Shown here piece by piece: positions 48,136-59,869 of a stretch of DNA of 64,000 bases. The translations under genes were made by a program, and so were the position numbers. The notes under the pieces are model-generated. The model worked only from the letters and a program-made list of their open reading frames with translations. It did not search any database and was not told the DNA's origin. Numbering within the stretch: position 1 is the stretch's first letter; each line of letters opens with the position of its first letter. The stretch is taken from NCBI GenBank assembly GCA_900708905.1, contig CAADRB010000001.1, positions 4,169,929-4,233,928 on the forward strand, given 5' to 3'. Source of the DNA: Hymenolepis diminuta. Taxonomy: Eukaryota; Platyhelminthes; Cestoda; Cyclophyllidea; Hymenolepididae.

Positions 48136-49610
48136 TTATAAACACAGCCGTCTTTGTAAAACTTCTTCGATTTTGTTTGAAGTTCTTTGAGTTTTATTTC
48201 CTGGCGACCTACCCCTCTTCAAGGGTGTCCTCAGTGACTCATGCAGCTTCTTCTCATTAATAATGCCATTCATAATTTTAGACCAAGCATTCCGCTTCTT
48301 GTTATTCAGAAGTTCAAAAAAATCCTTTAGCAATTTCTGTCATCGTTCCGTTCTCTTTTTTGCCAGATCTCATTACTTGATATACCTTGGGCTGGATGCG
48401 CTGAAAGAATTCAGGATTTACTTTTGGATTCAAAGGTAGATCCCAATTCTCCGTTCGTTCAATATAGTTCACTTTCAATTACAGTTTTAATTCTGTGCTA
48501 GAGCAGAATTCATTTTAGAATTAAGCTATTTCTTTGACAGGTAAAGTGATCATTTTTATCCGCTTCAGCAATTTCAATTTGTCCAACGGGTTCAGACCAG
48601 TTGGACTCAATTCAGGTTGGCATGTAGCATCACCACAATAGACACAAAATTCCTATTCTTCTTTAAGATTCAGGATCCGTAGGAAAAATTTTTTGCAATC
48701 ACATTTAAAAGGAATTAATCTGCTCAAATCTCCATTTATTTTTTTTAAAGATAAGGGTAATATCGGAGACTGTGCCCAGCTACGGTTTGATCTCACGACA
48801 ATTAACTCCATAGTCACATATTTTTGTTTACTGACACCACTAACATTATTCTTAGGGTAAACGCTTAGAGATTTCGTAGGGTTTGTTGATTTAAACCCGG
48901 GTTCATGTTTTCTATTTTGAATTCCGTTTTCATTCGGCACTTTTTATTTTTATGTCCCTGTTTGCCACACAAATGGTAAATGTGAGACTTGTAAGGACAA
49001 AATCTTGCAAGGTACAATTCATTCTAGAGCCAGTATTCAGATAGGGAGAGAGGGGGTTACATAAAGAGGAAACATTCTGGAATATTTTCATTGTACTTTA
49101 TTTTAATTCAGTTTACATAACTGTGTTTGGCAGATTTCCGGTGAGCCGTCTCACTGTTACGCTTGATGCTACGTTCAAGCAATATCCTCAAATGTTATTT
49201 GTTCTAACCGTTCGGATGATCCGACAACAGACATCAGTCAGACGAATTGTCTTGAATACGATACAAAAGTAGTAGGAATTCGAAGTGGTATTTCATAACG
49301 GAGGAAAAATTAGAGAGTTCAAAACGTGTTCATATACAGCAAACATAGGTAAACCAGTCTTCATCATGGTCTTGGAGATAGGAAGACATTTTCAGCACTT
49401 TTGAATTTCGGATGATTTTTTGCACGCCTTTTACATTCACCAGTTTCTAACCACCGTAACAAAAGATCGACTTTTTTTGTATTTGTATGGGAAATGTGAG
49501 AGATGGTTTGGTAAAAACATCTTTGCATTTTCCAAACCAGTTGATAAAAGTACAATCTACTTAGATTTATAGCGAAATAAATTAATTTCCCGAATCAGAG
49601 ACTCCGTAGA
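48136..49610 (-). mobile_element. Ty3/Gypsy retrotransposon remnant, Gag to protease junction (copy 1)
   Basis: Minus-strand fragments in order: 49555-49364 with KVDLLLRWLETGE, typical of the capsid part of Gypsy-type Gag; decayed sequence with RLEQITFEDIA; a nucleocapsid segment near 49010-48930 with NELYLARFCPYKSH and HLCGKQGHKNKKC, a CCHC zinc knuckle whose first Cys is now Tyr; and an open 95-codon stretch 48940-48653 running into KYVTMELIV, a position that in this class begins the protease. Further minus-strand open sequence to 48136 is not identified. Several stops and frameshifts are present, so it is a pseudogene. Related to the remnant at 59.9-60.5 kb. Confidence 0.7.
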
Positions 49611-51053
49611 TAGAAGATGGTTTTGAAAAAATTCTCTAGCAGTACCATCAAAATTTCTTGCTGTTTCTGCAGCGTCAAATTCTAGTGTTTCTGTGGTTTC
49701 ATTAATATTAATTCATTCTGCTCCTCCTGTTTTATCTACACGAGGTCGAATTCTTCAACATTCAAGAGCATCTCCTGAATATTTATTCAAATTTTGAGGT
49801 TTTTTGCACTCTGCATTGTTATCTTTTACAACTGGCAGGCTCAATACTCTACTCTTCTGGATTAGATAGAGAAGGAGAACATCAAAGTCAGTTAAGCCCA
49901 AAATATATTCAGTTATGATCTTGAAATGTAAAACGGGTTAATAATATAAAATATGGTGTTTAAGGGAAATACAGTTGACTTATACGATAGAAATAATATT
50001 TGTTCAATAGGAAATACTTGATAAAATATTTTTCCACATTAAAATAATAATTGTGCCTTAACAAATCGGTGGACTTTTTCAGTTAATTTTCATATGACTA
50101 GTATTTAAAGGCACAAAGCCTACACATTTGCGCGATGAGTCAAGATCCTTAGACTGAAATCTTGGAAATTGACATCGATCCCATCACACATGCTCACAGC
50201 AAATAAAAGATTTTGATTCATACTTGCTTGCTCTCAATTATCAATGGGATATTAGAATTACTTTGCCATGAGACCAAAGAAAACTGAATCTATGCAGTCA
50301 ACTCTGTTTTTCACAAATGACCCTATGCATTTCTTGTAAAGGCTCTGCCTTACTTCGTCTTTTTCGCATCCTTTCTTTATCCTTGTTCTTTTCTAAAGAC
50401 GTTTTGAACATTACTCCTCAATAAACTTCAAATATTCAAGAAAAGCAGTTGCCTATTTTTAAATTTTAGAATAATTTATTGATTTGTAAGGAGACTTATG
50501 GTATTAAAAGTTACATCTTCCTGTATTACAGTTCTAGGAATCATCGATTAGATAAGTTGTTTGGAGAAGTGCTATGAAACCTGGGTTTTGAAGTTAAAAC
50601 TAAGTTCCCCATCCCCCAAATATAAATTCTTTTGGAGTTATAAGCGCCATTTCATATTATTTTATACTTATTTCTTTACTTTCTTTACCTAACTGTCTCA
50701 GCAATCATTTACGACTATCGAGTGCAGTACTCTTCCTCCGAATGAAAAAGAAATATTTATAACTGAATATGTTGACACATAAAGTTAATTAGATTTAGTC
50801 GAAAGGAGCTCGTGGTATGACAGGTACTCATAATGGATATTTTTACAAAGATGCATGCAAGAACTTAGATGTACGCACGTGATTATCAAACTAGCGTAAT
50901 TTTGAGAGTAAAAATTATTCTTAAAAGATACAAAATACCTCCATCACCTGAAAACCACACTTGGTATTTACGTTTTAATATTTTATCATGCAAATCCGGC
51001 TTTATGGAAATCACTTGAATATATCAGGAGGAAAGTCTCGGGAACGGAACATC
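49611..51053. other. no recognisable gene
   Basis: AT-rich sequence upstream of gene C. Nothing assigned. Confidence 0.4.
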
Positions 51054-51063
51054 TATATAAAAG
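51054..51063 (+). promoter_or_regulatory. TATA box of gene C
   Basis: TATATAAAAG lies 61 nt before the ATG at 51115, implying a 5' leader of roughly 30 nt. It is the best TATA match seen in the window. Confidence 0.7.
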
Positions 51064-51114
51064 GCCTATTATACCTAGAGACACCAGCTAGAATTGAAAA
51101 CAACTAAAAAAAAA

Positions 51115-53901
51115 ATGACCACAAACTTTGAGTGCAGTAAGTTTTAAATTTTGATTACATACGATGCTTTACGTAAAAAAAAATTTAAAAATTTACATTT
51201 AGCAAATACCGAAATACAATCTAGCCACAGCTGGGAATCACTCAGCGAAAATAATGGTAACTACAATATTATATTAAAATTCCTATTTGATGAAAATTAA
51301 TGCGATAAATAATATATAATAACACGTTCATACACTCTAAATTAATTTTGCACTTTTGCAGAATTCGTTGAAGTTGTAAATTGCGATGCCAGCGTTGACA
51401 GTAATGACAACTGCTGCGAAAGAAGTAAATTTATTATTACAGATTAAAAACCAGTTGGAATAGTTTATTGCCCTGTTTAAATAGCCGAAACCGGAAGAAT
51501 GAATACAGACTTCTCATGAAGAATATGTATTTTTTGTAGGACCCTGTGAGACTGAATGGACAGAGTGTTGTAACAACGGAAGAAATCCAGGAATCATCAT
51601 TATTCGTGAGATATTTTTTATACTTAACACAGATATTCAAGCTATTATCTATTGTAAATTACCTGATGTCCTATACAAATTATAAATTTGAATCTTCTAA
51701 TAATGCAGGGGATAAGGAAAAACATGAAAAGAATAAGAAATGTGCACTTGAATTGATAAAAGAGGATTTCAAGTGTAGGTCATCAGTTGTAATCAAATTT
51801 GAGAATTTTTGTTTGACAACCATATTCAATATTATAATCAAAGAAACTTTGTAAATCAACAATATGTATTTCAATTAAATTGTAGCCAGAACAACCTCGA
51901 CAAAAGCTAACCGTATATACGAAAGACGGATGCCGAAAAGACGTAGGCTGTTTGAATTAATTGAATATGGGTTTAAAATTTTAAAATATGCTTTTACATT
52001 TAAAGATTAAATAAACATTGTTTTTCCGGCTTCAGAGAAGAACATTGAAATTTTAATCGAACAAGAACAACCCAGATGCAAGCCGCGTAAGTGCTAAAAA
52101 TATTCTTTCTATAAAAACGCATGGTTTTTACTTTACTACGCTCATGTCCTTCAGAAAACAGAATGTTACATAATTATGTCTACGACAAAAGCCCTTATTA
52201 ATACAACCGCCACAATCACTCTAATAATACACTCTTCCTCGGCAAATTCAGTTATGCACCCAATTGTTTGCCAACGGGTGTGCAAGAATTATAAAGATAA
52301 ACGTCTTAAATGATTTAATTCGTGTCTGCTGCTTATTGCCTACCACTCTCTACTTAATTAAGTTATAACAATTTTAGTACAGCGTCGTCCGCGCTTACAA
52401 TACCAAAATGTTTTTGCCTGTGCAAAGTAATAATATCTATGAGATAATTTATGCGTTATACCTCCTGAATTCCCCAACGATCACTGAAGCCACCGTAAAA
52501 GGTTGAGAGACTATTGTTAGAGAGTTCTAATTACTCCCCATATGAGTGAGGATATGTTTTTTCAATAATATTTAGTTCAATATATTATATTAAAAGCAAT
52601 AATTGTCTTGTCAGCTTGTCTTCTAAGCCAACTTTACTTTTTGACAGATTGAAAATTGTGTTCTCACTTTTTTAACTTACCCATACAAATACGTCAGACC
52701 ACATTTTCTATTATCCTTAGCTGAACGCCAGTGCTGTATAGTGTGCCAGCCAGTTTGTCAACAAACTCAAGGTATCATAATCTTCATTCCTAACTAAAAT
52801 TTCTATACACAGCTCCTCTATTTAATAAACGATATTCTGTTTTTTAAATCAGTCCGAACCATTTATCAGCCGCAATGCGAACAAGGTAAAATAGCCTTAT
52901 TCTTCACGAAATTTAAATAAATATATTCATTCTCTTTAATCAAGAAATTTTTTATTAATCAGTGATCTGTAACGAATGCCCCAGGATACAAACAGTGTGT
53001 CAGCCAGCTCAAGGTGAAAGGAGAATTTTTATTGAATCTTTCTATTTTATAAATAATAAGAACAATAATATTGACTCATGATCATTTTAAATTTAGTCGA
53101 ATGCAGACAAAATCTGAGCTGTGGAACAATTTGTACTAATGGTAATACAGAAAACGTGGTTAATTTAATTCTTTTTGATATCACTAGGTCTAATAAAAAA
53201 TATTCCAAAAGTCCTTCTTTATAATTTACATTAAAGAGGGGTGATAATTAGTTTTTAGTCTAAACACTGAATGCGAATATTAAATTGAATGTCTATTGTT
53301 TTTCTATTTTTCACTTTGCAGACCGTTTTATCAGATGCCCCATAGAGAGATGCCCGAGACCAAATACCAGTATCTGTTTGGACTTTGATGATATGAAACC
53401 AAGATGTAATAGAGGATATAACAATACTTAATATGCACATTAATTAACCATTTGTTTTAAAATACATAACGATTAAACATATTTTAGGCACTCGAAGATA
53501 CATAGGCAGAACAAGAAGACCGGTCGATAGGATTATGATTCTAGATAGGAAGTGCAGAGGTAATGAAGATACGAACACCCATTTACCCTAAAAACCTTTT
53601 GTAACATTATCAACAAATTATTCACAAAATATTTATTCCATATTGAAGGACGTGGACAGATATTAGATTGTCAAAATCCATGCAATAGGACGCCTGTTTA
53701 TATGACGCTAAAATGCAAGGAAAAGAGGCGTAATAGCAACTATATTATTTAAATTTCATGTCAAAAATTTTTAAATAACTTTTAAAAAGATTTCCATATC
53801 AATTTTGGCCAATATTTTGAATTAAATATTGCCATTTTTTCCCAGGCCCCTGCTTCTGCAGAAGATTTAAGCCTTTCAGAAGATGCCATTGCTGTTGTTA
53901 A
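51115..53901 (+). CDS. gene C: symmetric micro-exon gene, Cys-rich product
   Basis: Not recognised by homology. Exons: 51115-51136, 51203-51256, 51362-51424, 51540-51605, 51709-51774, 51886-51942, 52036-52086, 52721-52771, 52853-52885, 52963-53013, 53097-53141, 53322-53405, 53488-53559, 53649-53729, 53846-53901, giving 283 residues. An additional 51-nt exon may begin near 52250 (VCQRVCKN, weak donor gtctta). All internal exons are 33-84 nt, multiples of three, phase 1. The first coding exon is 22 nt, as in gene A. The product starts MTTNFEC without a signal peptide. It has an acidic N-terminal part, a Lys/Arg-rich middle, then Cys motifs (CCIVCQPVCQQTQ, CNECPRIQTVCQPAQ, VECRQNLSCGTICTN, CPIERCPRP), and ends with a basic Cys cluster (RPCFCRRFKPFRRCHCCC). 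The Cys-Gln-Pro exons match those of gene B in sequence and length. A poly(A) signal candidate is AATAAA at 54179-54184. Confidence 0.78.
52721..53141 (+). CDS. gene C, Cys-Gln-Pro repeat exons
   Basis: Exons 52721-52771, 52853-52885, 52963-53013 and 53097-53141 carry VCQPVCQQTQ, IYQPQCEQ, TVCQPAQ and VECRQNLSCGTICTN. Compare gene B: VCQPVCQ, CQPRCEQ and VECSQT. The shared peptide vocabulary together with shared exon length (51 nt) and phase supports common descent of B and C. Confidence 0.72.
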
Positions 53902-54760
53902 AATGTTGGTTCTCATGAATTCAATTTTACCATAAATTTGCCAACCTCCCTAATTTCTTCTTGTTTATTTTATAACAGAAACGAAATAGATTATATTCAA
54001 GTCCCTCTTCAATGCCAAACATGCAGATTTGTATGGCATAATATTTGATATTAATGAAAACAATTGAATTCTATAATCTGTCTCATAATTTTTCCTTTGT
54101 TTTAGTTCAGCGCGGAATCGATAACAAATAGCTCATTTCAAAATATATCCTGATATCTCTGTTTAGTTTATAATCACAATAAATTATAGATTAAATTCAA
54201 ATTTCATTTTGTTTAATATATTTTACGTTGTCGGAACTGGAGTTCGTGAATTTTAGAAATTTTTTGTATGTATGTGCTACTTTTAAGGCTGAATTTCACT
54301 TATCAATTACAACCATTATATGTAAATTATTTAATGATTTACGTCTTCATCTGTTTGTAATATTAATTATTAAAATACAATTACAAATGTGCAATTCGAC
54401 AAATAGTTTAAGTTACTAATACCAATTGGAAAATATACAAGAATATTGTAGAATATAGAGTAAATAGTGGAAAATATGAGTATTGTGGAGTTACTGAGCA
54501 TATATAATTTGTTCTCAAAAGAACCAACTGACCCTTTATCTGAATAAAAGGGCTTTATGACATCAAAATTGCACACTGACCAATAGTGTCATTTTCGCGT
54601 AATTATACGTTCAAGGGAAACAAAGAGAATTGCTTATTAGGAGCGCATATTGATAGTTGTAAATTTTAATAATATATTTGGATTATTTAATATAGAATTG
54701 AAAGCATACAAAACAAAGATTACGAATCTGAATTAATATAAGATGTCATTTGGGTGGCAT

Positions 54761-55090
54761 TCAAACTTCTAGAGTCTGATCACTTAATAATTCTTCAATG
54801 GACCGCAATCTGTGGATAACTGAAATTCCTCTGATGTCACATATATCGAGTTTTTCTGTTTTTGTATTTAGCATTTGCAAAATGTACTGGATAATAAGCC
54901 TTTTGTGACTTTTCCCCTTTTCATAGTTCTGGGTATTACGAAATATAATATCAATAGCATATTTATTATAATATTTGATTGTCAAATTTATAATGCTCCA
55001 ACTCTTCATTGTTAACATAATAGTTATTTGTTCATTTATAATATACTTATTACAAATTAGTGGCTTAAAAGCTTGTCTAAAATAATGCAA
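54761..55090 (-). CDS. candidate 3' exon of an unidentified minus-strand gene
   Basis: A minus-strand frame is open from an acceptor-like sequence (gcattattttag, ending near 55083) to a TGA at 54761. The C-terminal half (CDIRGISVIHRLRSIEELLS) has ordinary protein composition and little AT bias. The upstream part is Ile/Tyr/Lys-rich, as expected of chance AT-rich frames. No upstream exon was found and no family is recognised. Confidence 0.3.
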   Translation of the reverse strand: MHYFRQAFKPLICNKYIINEQITIMLTMKSWSIINLTIKYYNKYAIDIIFRNTQNYEKGKSHKRLIIQYILQMLNTKTEKLDICDIRGISVIHRLRSIEELLSDQTLEV

Positions 55091-55099
55091 AATAGTATT

Positions 55100-56176
55100 A
55101 GCACGTTATCCAATTCGCTAGAAGAAAAAATCTCTATTTTTACCAAATAATGTCCCGACGATTTTAAAAGAGGATGGCATAACTGCCCAGTCCTTAAATC
55201 CTGGTCATTTCATATGTTTGCTTTCTTCCAAACTCAGAAAAATTTGACCTTGATTGCGTAATATAAAATTAAAAAATGCAAATGAATGCCAAGATTTGCC
55301 AATGAAAATCAACATCATCCGAGATCTCATCCACATGAAATGAAAGCAAAGCTCCTACCAAATGCTTAAGCAATCTCATTTAAGAATAAAAGTCCTAGTC
55401 TACAAGCGCTCAATGTAAAAATTGCTAAATATTAAATTTAAATTTAAATAAAAAATATAAATGTTAAATAGCTAAGGCTAACACCAAATTAAAATTCCAT
55501 ACTGATTGCAACCACTATTATTGTTATCAACAGTGTTAAAAAAAATTACAATTTTAACGGCGGGAAGCAATTGAAGTGGATAAATCAGTAGCCTAACAAA
55601 CTAAAGATGGAAGGAGAACGAGGTTATTGAGTTAAATCTACTTAAGTAATAAAAGAATCCTCCTTAATTTGATTGTCTGAGTAGAGATATACGATATTCA
55701 GCAAAAAGGTAGTTTACGTTCCAAAATTTTTAATTTGTGAGTCGTTCTCACGACTTCGACAAACGATCATTTAAAAATTCCATTGTTTATTAACGGTTTT
55801 AAATGACAAGAGTTGATCTTTCCACTTAAATTCGTTCTTTCTTCTAATGGCTGATATTTGGTAGCCGACAGTCTTAGCATAGCATAGATGAAGTAGCTAG
55901 AAATTTTAATTTGACAGGACATCCTAATCTGTGTTTACTCAAGGTAAATGATATTACGAAACTGTGGATGTAATAAAAATAAACTAAATAACATTTGAAG
56001 GGTCAATGGAAATGAAGGAATAAGTAAATCAATGGAACACTCATATTCACATTTTATTTGAGGCATCTAAAAATAAAGACTTAAGAAATAGGACAAAATG
56101 CATTCATCATTGAAAAGTAATACGAAAAATAGCACTTATTGACAAACTGTCCTTAGTGAATGCTTTCAACCATCGT
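55100..56176. other. no recognisable gene
   Basis: AT-rich sequence without identifiable exons, RNA genes or transposon proteins on either strand. Confidence 0.4.
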
Positions 56177-56329
56177 TTAGCTAAAATTCCCAGATCCAAT
56201 ACAGATTTGTATATATAGACAGGAACCACGGGGATTGCGAGATTGTACTACATCTCCTAATGACTCAGCCATAACAGCCAGAGTCATCCACAAAAGGAAA
56301 AAAACAAATAGCCTCTCAAAGCGTACCAT
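56177..56329 (-). CDS. candidate small secreted peptide (50 aa)
   Basis: From the ATG at 56329 the minus strand reads MVRFERLFVFFLLWMTLAVMA, a textbook signal peptide (basic n-region, Leu/Phe core, small residues at the cleavage site). A short tail follows with SRNPRG, CLYIQIC and a TAA stop at 56177. The frame is also open upstream to 56428, so the start could be earlier or the sequence could be part of a longer exon. The mature part of about 29 residues holds two Cys spaced CLYIQIC. No homologue is recognised; a neuropeptide-like or effector-like product is speculative. Confidence 0.35.
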   Translation of the reverse strand: MVRFERLFVFFLLWMTLAVMAESLGDVVQSRNPRGSCLYIQICIGSGNFS

Positions 56330-56489
56330 TAATAGTATAAGCTCACAATTACATTTTCGAACACGCAGTTTGGATATGCAACCCAATTCTCTTCTCTGCA
56401 AGCCACTGAAAGATACCTCTTTATGCATTTCAAGAATTAACTTTTATTCGCATTCTCTATGCCAGTACTTCGGTATTTCGTCCACGAAG

Positions 56490-56870
56490 GTGGAGTGATG
56501 TCTTTTATGTCCCTATGACGCATAACCCCTGTCTGGCGTGTCTAAACGCGCCCGTCGATTTCCCCCTCTCTATAATCTTGTTTCACTTAAAAGGCATATC
56601 TGCGCTTATGTTTTCGCGCTGACTTACCCAAGTGACTCACATAAAGCTATCTTTGTTTTCTACCCAATAACAAAGCATGCGTGTCAGTTACCGGCTCCTA
56701 CACTTCCTGCTTATCTCCTTTCTTCCTCAGCACGCTCCCCTCCCTCCCTCCCTCCCTCCCTCTCACTCGTTTCAAACTCGTTGTAGCTTCCTTGAATACA
56801 TTTTGGTCTAATCAACTCTTGGTGTTCTGCTCCACAATTGTTGTTAGGTTTCACTCAAACACTTGCAAAT
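56490..56870 (+). mobile_element. possible LTR of a retrotransposon
   Basis: This pyrimidine-rich, GC-richer segment begins near TGATGTCTTTTATGTC (56496) and is followed at 56871 by TGGTGACC. TGGTGACC complements the 3' end of tRNA-Trp (GGTCACCA) and so looks like a primer-binding site. It contains the (CCCT)n tract. No matching second LTR or coding region follows directly, so a solo or truncated LTR is the best reading, held loosely. Confidence 0.3.
56735..56761 (+). repeat. (CCCT)n microsatellite
   Basis: An uninterrupted tract of CTCCC units about 27 bp long. Confidence 0.8.
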
Positions 56871-58102
56871 TGGTGACCGTTATTGCTGTTGTTATTTGTT
56901 GATTGCAAACCGTTAGTTGTCATCTTAACTTTAACACCTCCCTTTACTCTCTCTTCTGCCATGGTCCAATGCAGTACAGATCCATCTCAAATCTCGACCT
57001 TTACACTTAGGAATTGTTATTGTGTCCTATTATTTTTAAGATTATTGACCGATCTTACTTTAATCAAGTTATAAAATCAGTTTAACTTAAAATTAGAGCT
57101 TTCTTTAGAGCATGAAACAATAATATTATGTGGAGAACAGTAATTTCTTAAAATAACCACATTTGTTTTTGAAATGTGTGAAAATTTATTATATACGGTG
57201 AATATTAAAAAATAAATATTGAAACTATGAAATTATAAAATAAGTGTTATTTTTTGTGAATCTAGACATAAATATTTGTGCTTATAGCGATCTACCACGT
57301 ATAACTTTGTGATCCCATTCGCCTATAATCATAAAAAATAATAACAAAATGCAGAAACAAATAAATGGAAATAACTATGAAATTATGAAAAATTAATAAA
57401 TATTTAATAATGTATGAAAATGAATTTAAAATATTTAACTTATGTTAAATGAATGATATTCATTCCATTCTGCAGTAGACGAAAAATATAAAATGTCAGC
57501 CAACCAGAGGGAGTTGATTTAAGGAAATCTTAAACAGGAGTTATGTCCAACTACCAAAGTTCTTTGCCTATTTTTAAAAAAAGGATTCTTAAAAACACCC
57601 GCAATATAGTGCTTAACATTGGAAAAATAAAATTTCCCAAAATTGGTTTATTTATTTCATTGATAAGATATAAAAGTTATTATGAGATGAGAGGATGCAC
57701 TTTTTAACAAATACTGATGAAAACGATCAAACGAGGGATGTTCCATTACTAAAATGGACTAAGTAATTTTTAAAAGGTTACTATGAAAAAATAGGTTCAC
57801 AGTAATATAAGAAAAATCATTAAAACACTAATTATATCAAGGGCGATCAACAATTGAAGAAAAGTAACAACTGAGCGGCGTTTTATTATTTTATTGCTTA
57901 CTTGACCAACTATTTCATTTGCTTCTGTAGCCTATTAAAATTTGCTAAATTTGCACGCATGAATGAACTATGAGATAAGTTAAGATAATAAATAATAAGT
58001 GATTTAGAATTCACATAAATTTATTTCTCAATTTTCTTTTCTTTATTACAAATAGTTATAAAGTTGCTCATTGATGCAGTAAACATTTCTTTTCTCACTT
58101 TA

Positions 58103-58303
58103 TTACACAATTAGAAGAGCAGCCTTAGAATACTTAAAATGGTCGCATTTGATCGCATTTAGATAGGTGTGAATTATATTATTTATCTTCTTAAAACTAT
58201 GTTCTATCGGTACTTTGCTGCTAGTGACTTTGGGAAAGGTTATCAACAGTAAATCTATTGAAGGATGAATCCCTTTTCTCCGAAATATTTTATCTTCTAC
58301 CAT
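58103..58303 (-). pseudogene. hAT transposase C-terminal remnant
   Basis: The minus-strand frame contains FPKVTSSKVPIEHSFKKINN followed by IIHTYLNAIKCDHFKYSKAA. This aligns by eye with the C-terminal dimerisation domain of hAT transposases (pattern P-TS-E-ERSFS-L-IK--YR----ER---L-L). The invariant Glu-Arg-Ser-Phe-Ser is degraded to EHSFK. No N-terminal part of the transposase was found nearby, so this is a fragment. Confidence 0.6.
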
Positions 58304-58319
58304 CTCTAATCATCACTAA

Positions 58320-58915
58320 ATTTAATTATCTTTATAGTAATGTCTGTAAACTTTTAACCGTTCCTGTGACCCCATGCACTCTATAGACCAACATCGTGTA
58401 TCCTCAGCTGGCCTATTTCTCATCGATCGGAAAAGGTAAATATACCTCAGACGATAGTAGCAGACACCGTTTATTTAACCCCGCTATTAACCAATCTTGT
58501 CTGCACTGACCCTTCCTTTTCCTACAATCATTTCTACCAATTAAACATGCATGCAACCATATCCTTATGCTTGTTCTCACCCAAAGTCTCGATTATTAAT
58601 AGCCTCCATTAGACACACGACATAACACACCAAGGGACCCTACCTCGTCCAACGCCTCTTTCCATTGTTCCGTCCTTCTCCAATCTCTTATTTCTCTATT
58701 GAGACTGTACTGGACTGTATTCAATATAACCTGGTCAACGCAATCCTTGTGTTGTTTTCTTTTCATTTACTGTTAGACAACTACCGCTACAAACTGGTGA
58801 GCTACTCCTACCACAAATTGACGACTCTGGCACTACAAACCGGTGACCCTCAACAATCTGGTGGCCCGCTACACTATAAGTTTAGCATTCTGCTACTCTT
58901 TTCCAAACCGATATA
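58320..58915. repeat. GC-richer repeat-like segment with recurrent CAAAYYGGTGA motif
   Basis: Compositionally distinct from its AT-rich surroundings and pyrimidine-biased on the plus strand. Near the end, variants of ACTACAAACYGGTGA recur four times at about 20-30-nt spacing (58790-58875). The motif resembles the TTGGTGACC at 56870, so both segments may derive from related LTR/primer-site regions. Confidence 0.35.
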
Positions 58916-59869
58916 AATCCAAGACAAATAATTAAAAGTGAGATAGACAAATATCTTAAAAGTAGTTTATTTTACAATCTACTGATCCAGGGATTTTCAT
59001 ATATCCTAAAAATAAGAATCGTCCATGTACAATCTCCCCATAATTTTTCGCTTTGGTGTTGAGCCAAGTCACAACCAGCCCAAACTAAGTATTGTCATTT
59101 GAAATAGGCTGTGTGAAATGCATCTTCTTACCATCTTCAAGCTGAAATCCCAGGACGGGGAAGAAGGAAAAATATAAGTTTAATTCATGTTTGAAATGTT
59201 CAAAATAATATAAATCATAATAGTTAATATTAATAATTTAAGGCGGAGACGTTATTTTCAAAAAATACTGGAAAAAAACATAGAATAAAATATGTAAATT
59301 TCGTCAAGAAAAAACAATAAACATTTATCCATAAGTATATTATCACATTGACACCTCTACTTTTAAGCAGAAATTTCCTTGTAGAATTTGTTCCTTGGGT
59401 TTGCTTGAAGTCATATATTTGTTCTGTATTCCCGCACAGTGACCTATTTCCTAATTAGGAGAGCATTCAGAGCAGTGCTGAAGATTTAGTCTGCTTCTTC
59501 CCATTAGGAATTCTGTCGGGGGTTTTTAACCAAGTTATTAATGGGCATCAGTCAAGAAGTTCATGAAACTATGACCTATTCTTTTGTCTTCTTTTGATTT
59601 GGGGCTTTTGCTTCGCGTGCTTGTAACAAAACAAAGATTTAATTATCAATCTCACAGAAAGATCTCTATTCTCTCTCATCTTGACAGCTCTCATTTTCCA
59701 TTCGGGCTTTAGTTCATCGACTATGGTAGGAACCAGTTCAAAATACGGCTTAACTGTCTTCCCCTTCTTTCTGCACGTATATATAATACATTCGTAGGGA
59801 TTGGTTATACCAATTGATTCATCATTGAACTAACTTTCCAAATGACACTCTACTTTCCGAATTTTGGTC

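Noticed and set aside
52379..52430. Possible extra exon of gene C (after tttag; contains CFCLCK)
   Set aside because: With the available GT donor its length is not a multiple of three and it would break the frame.
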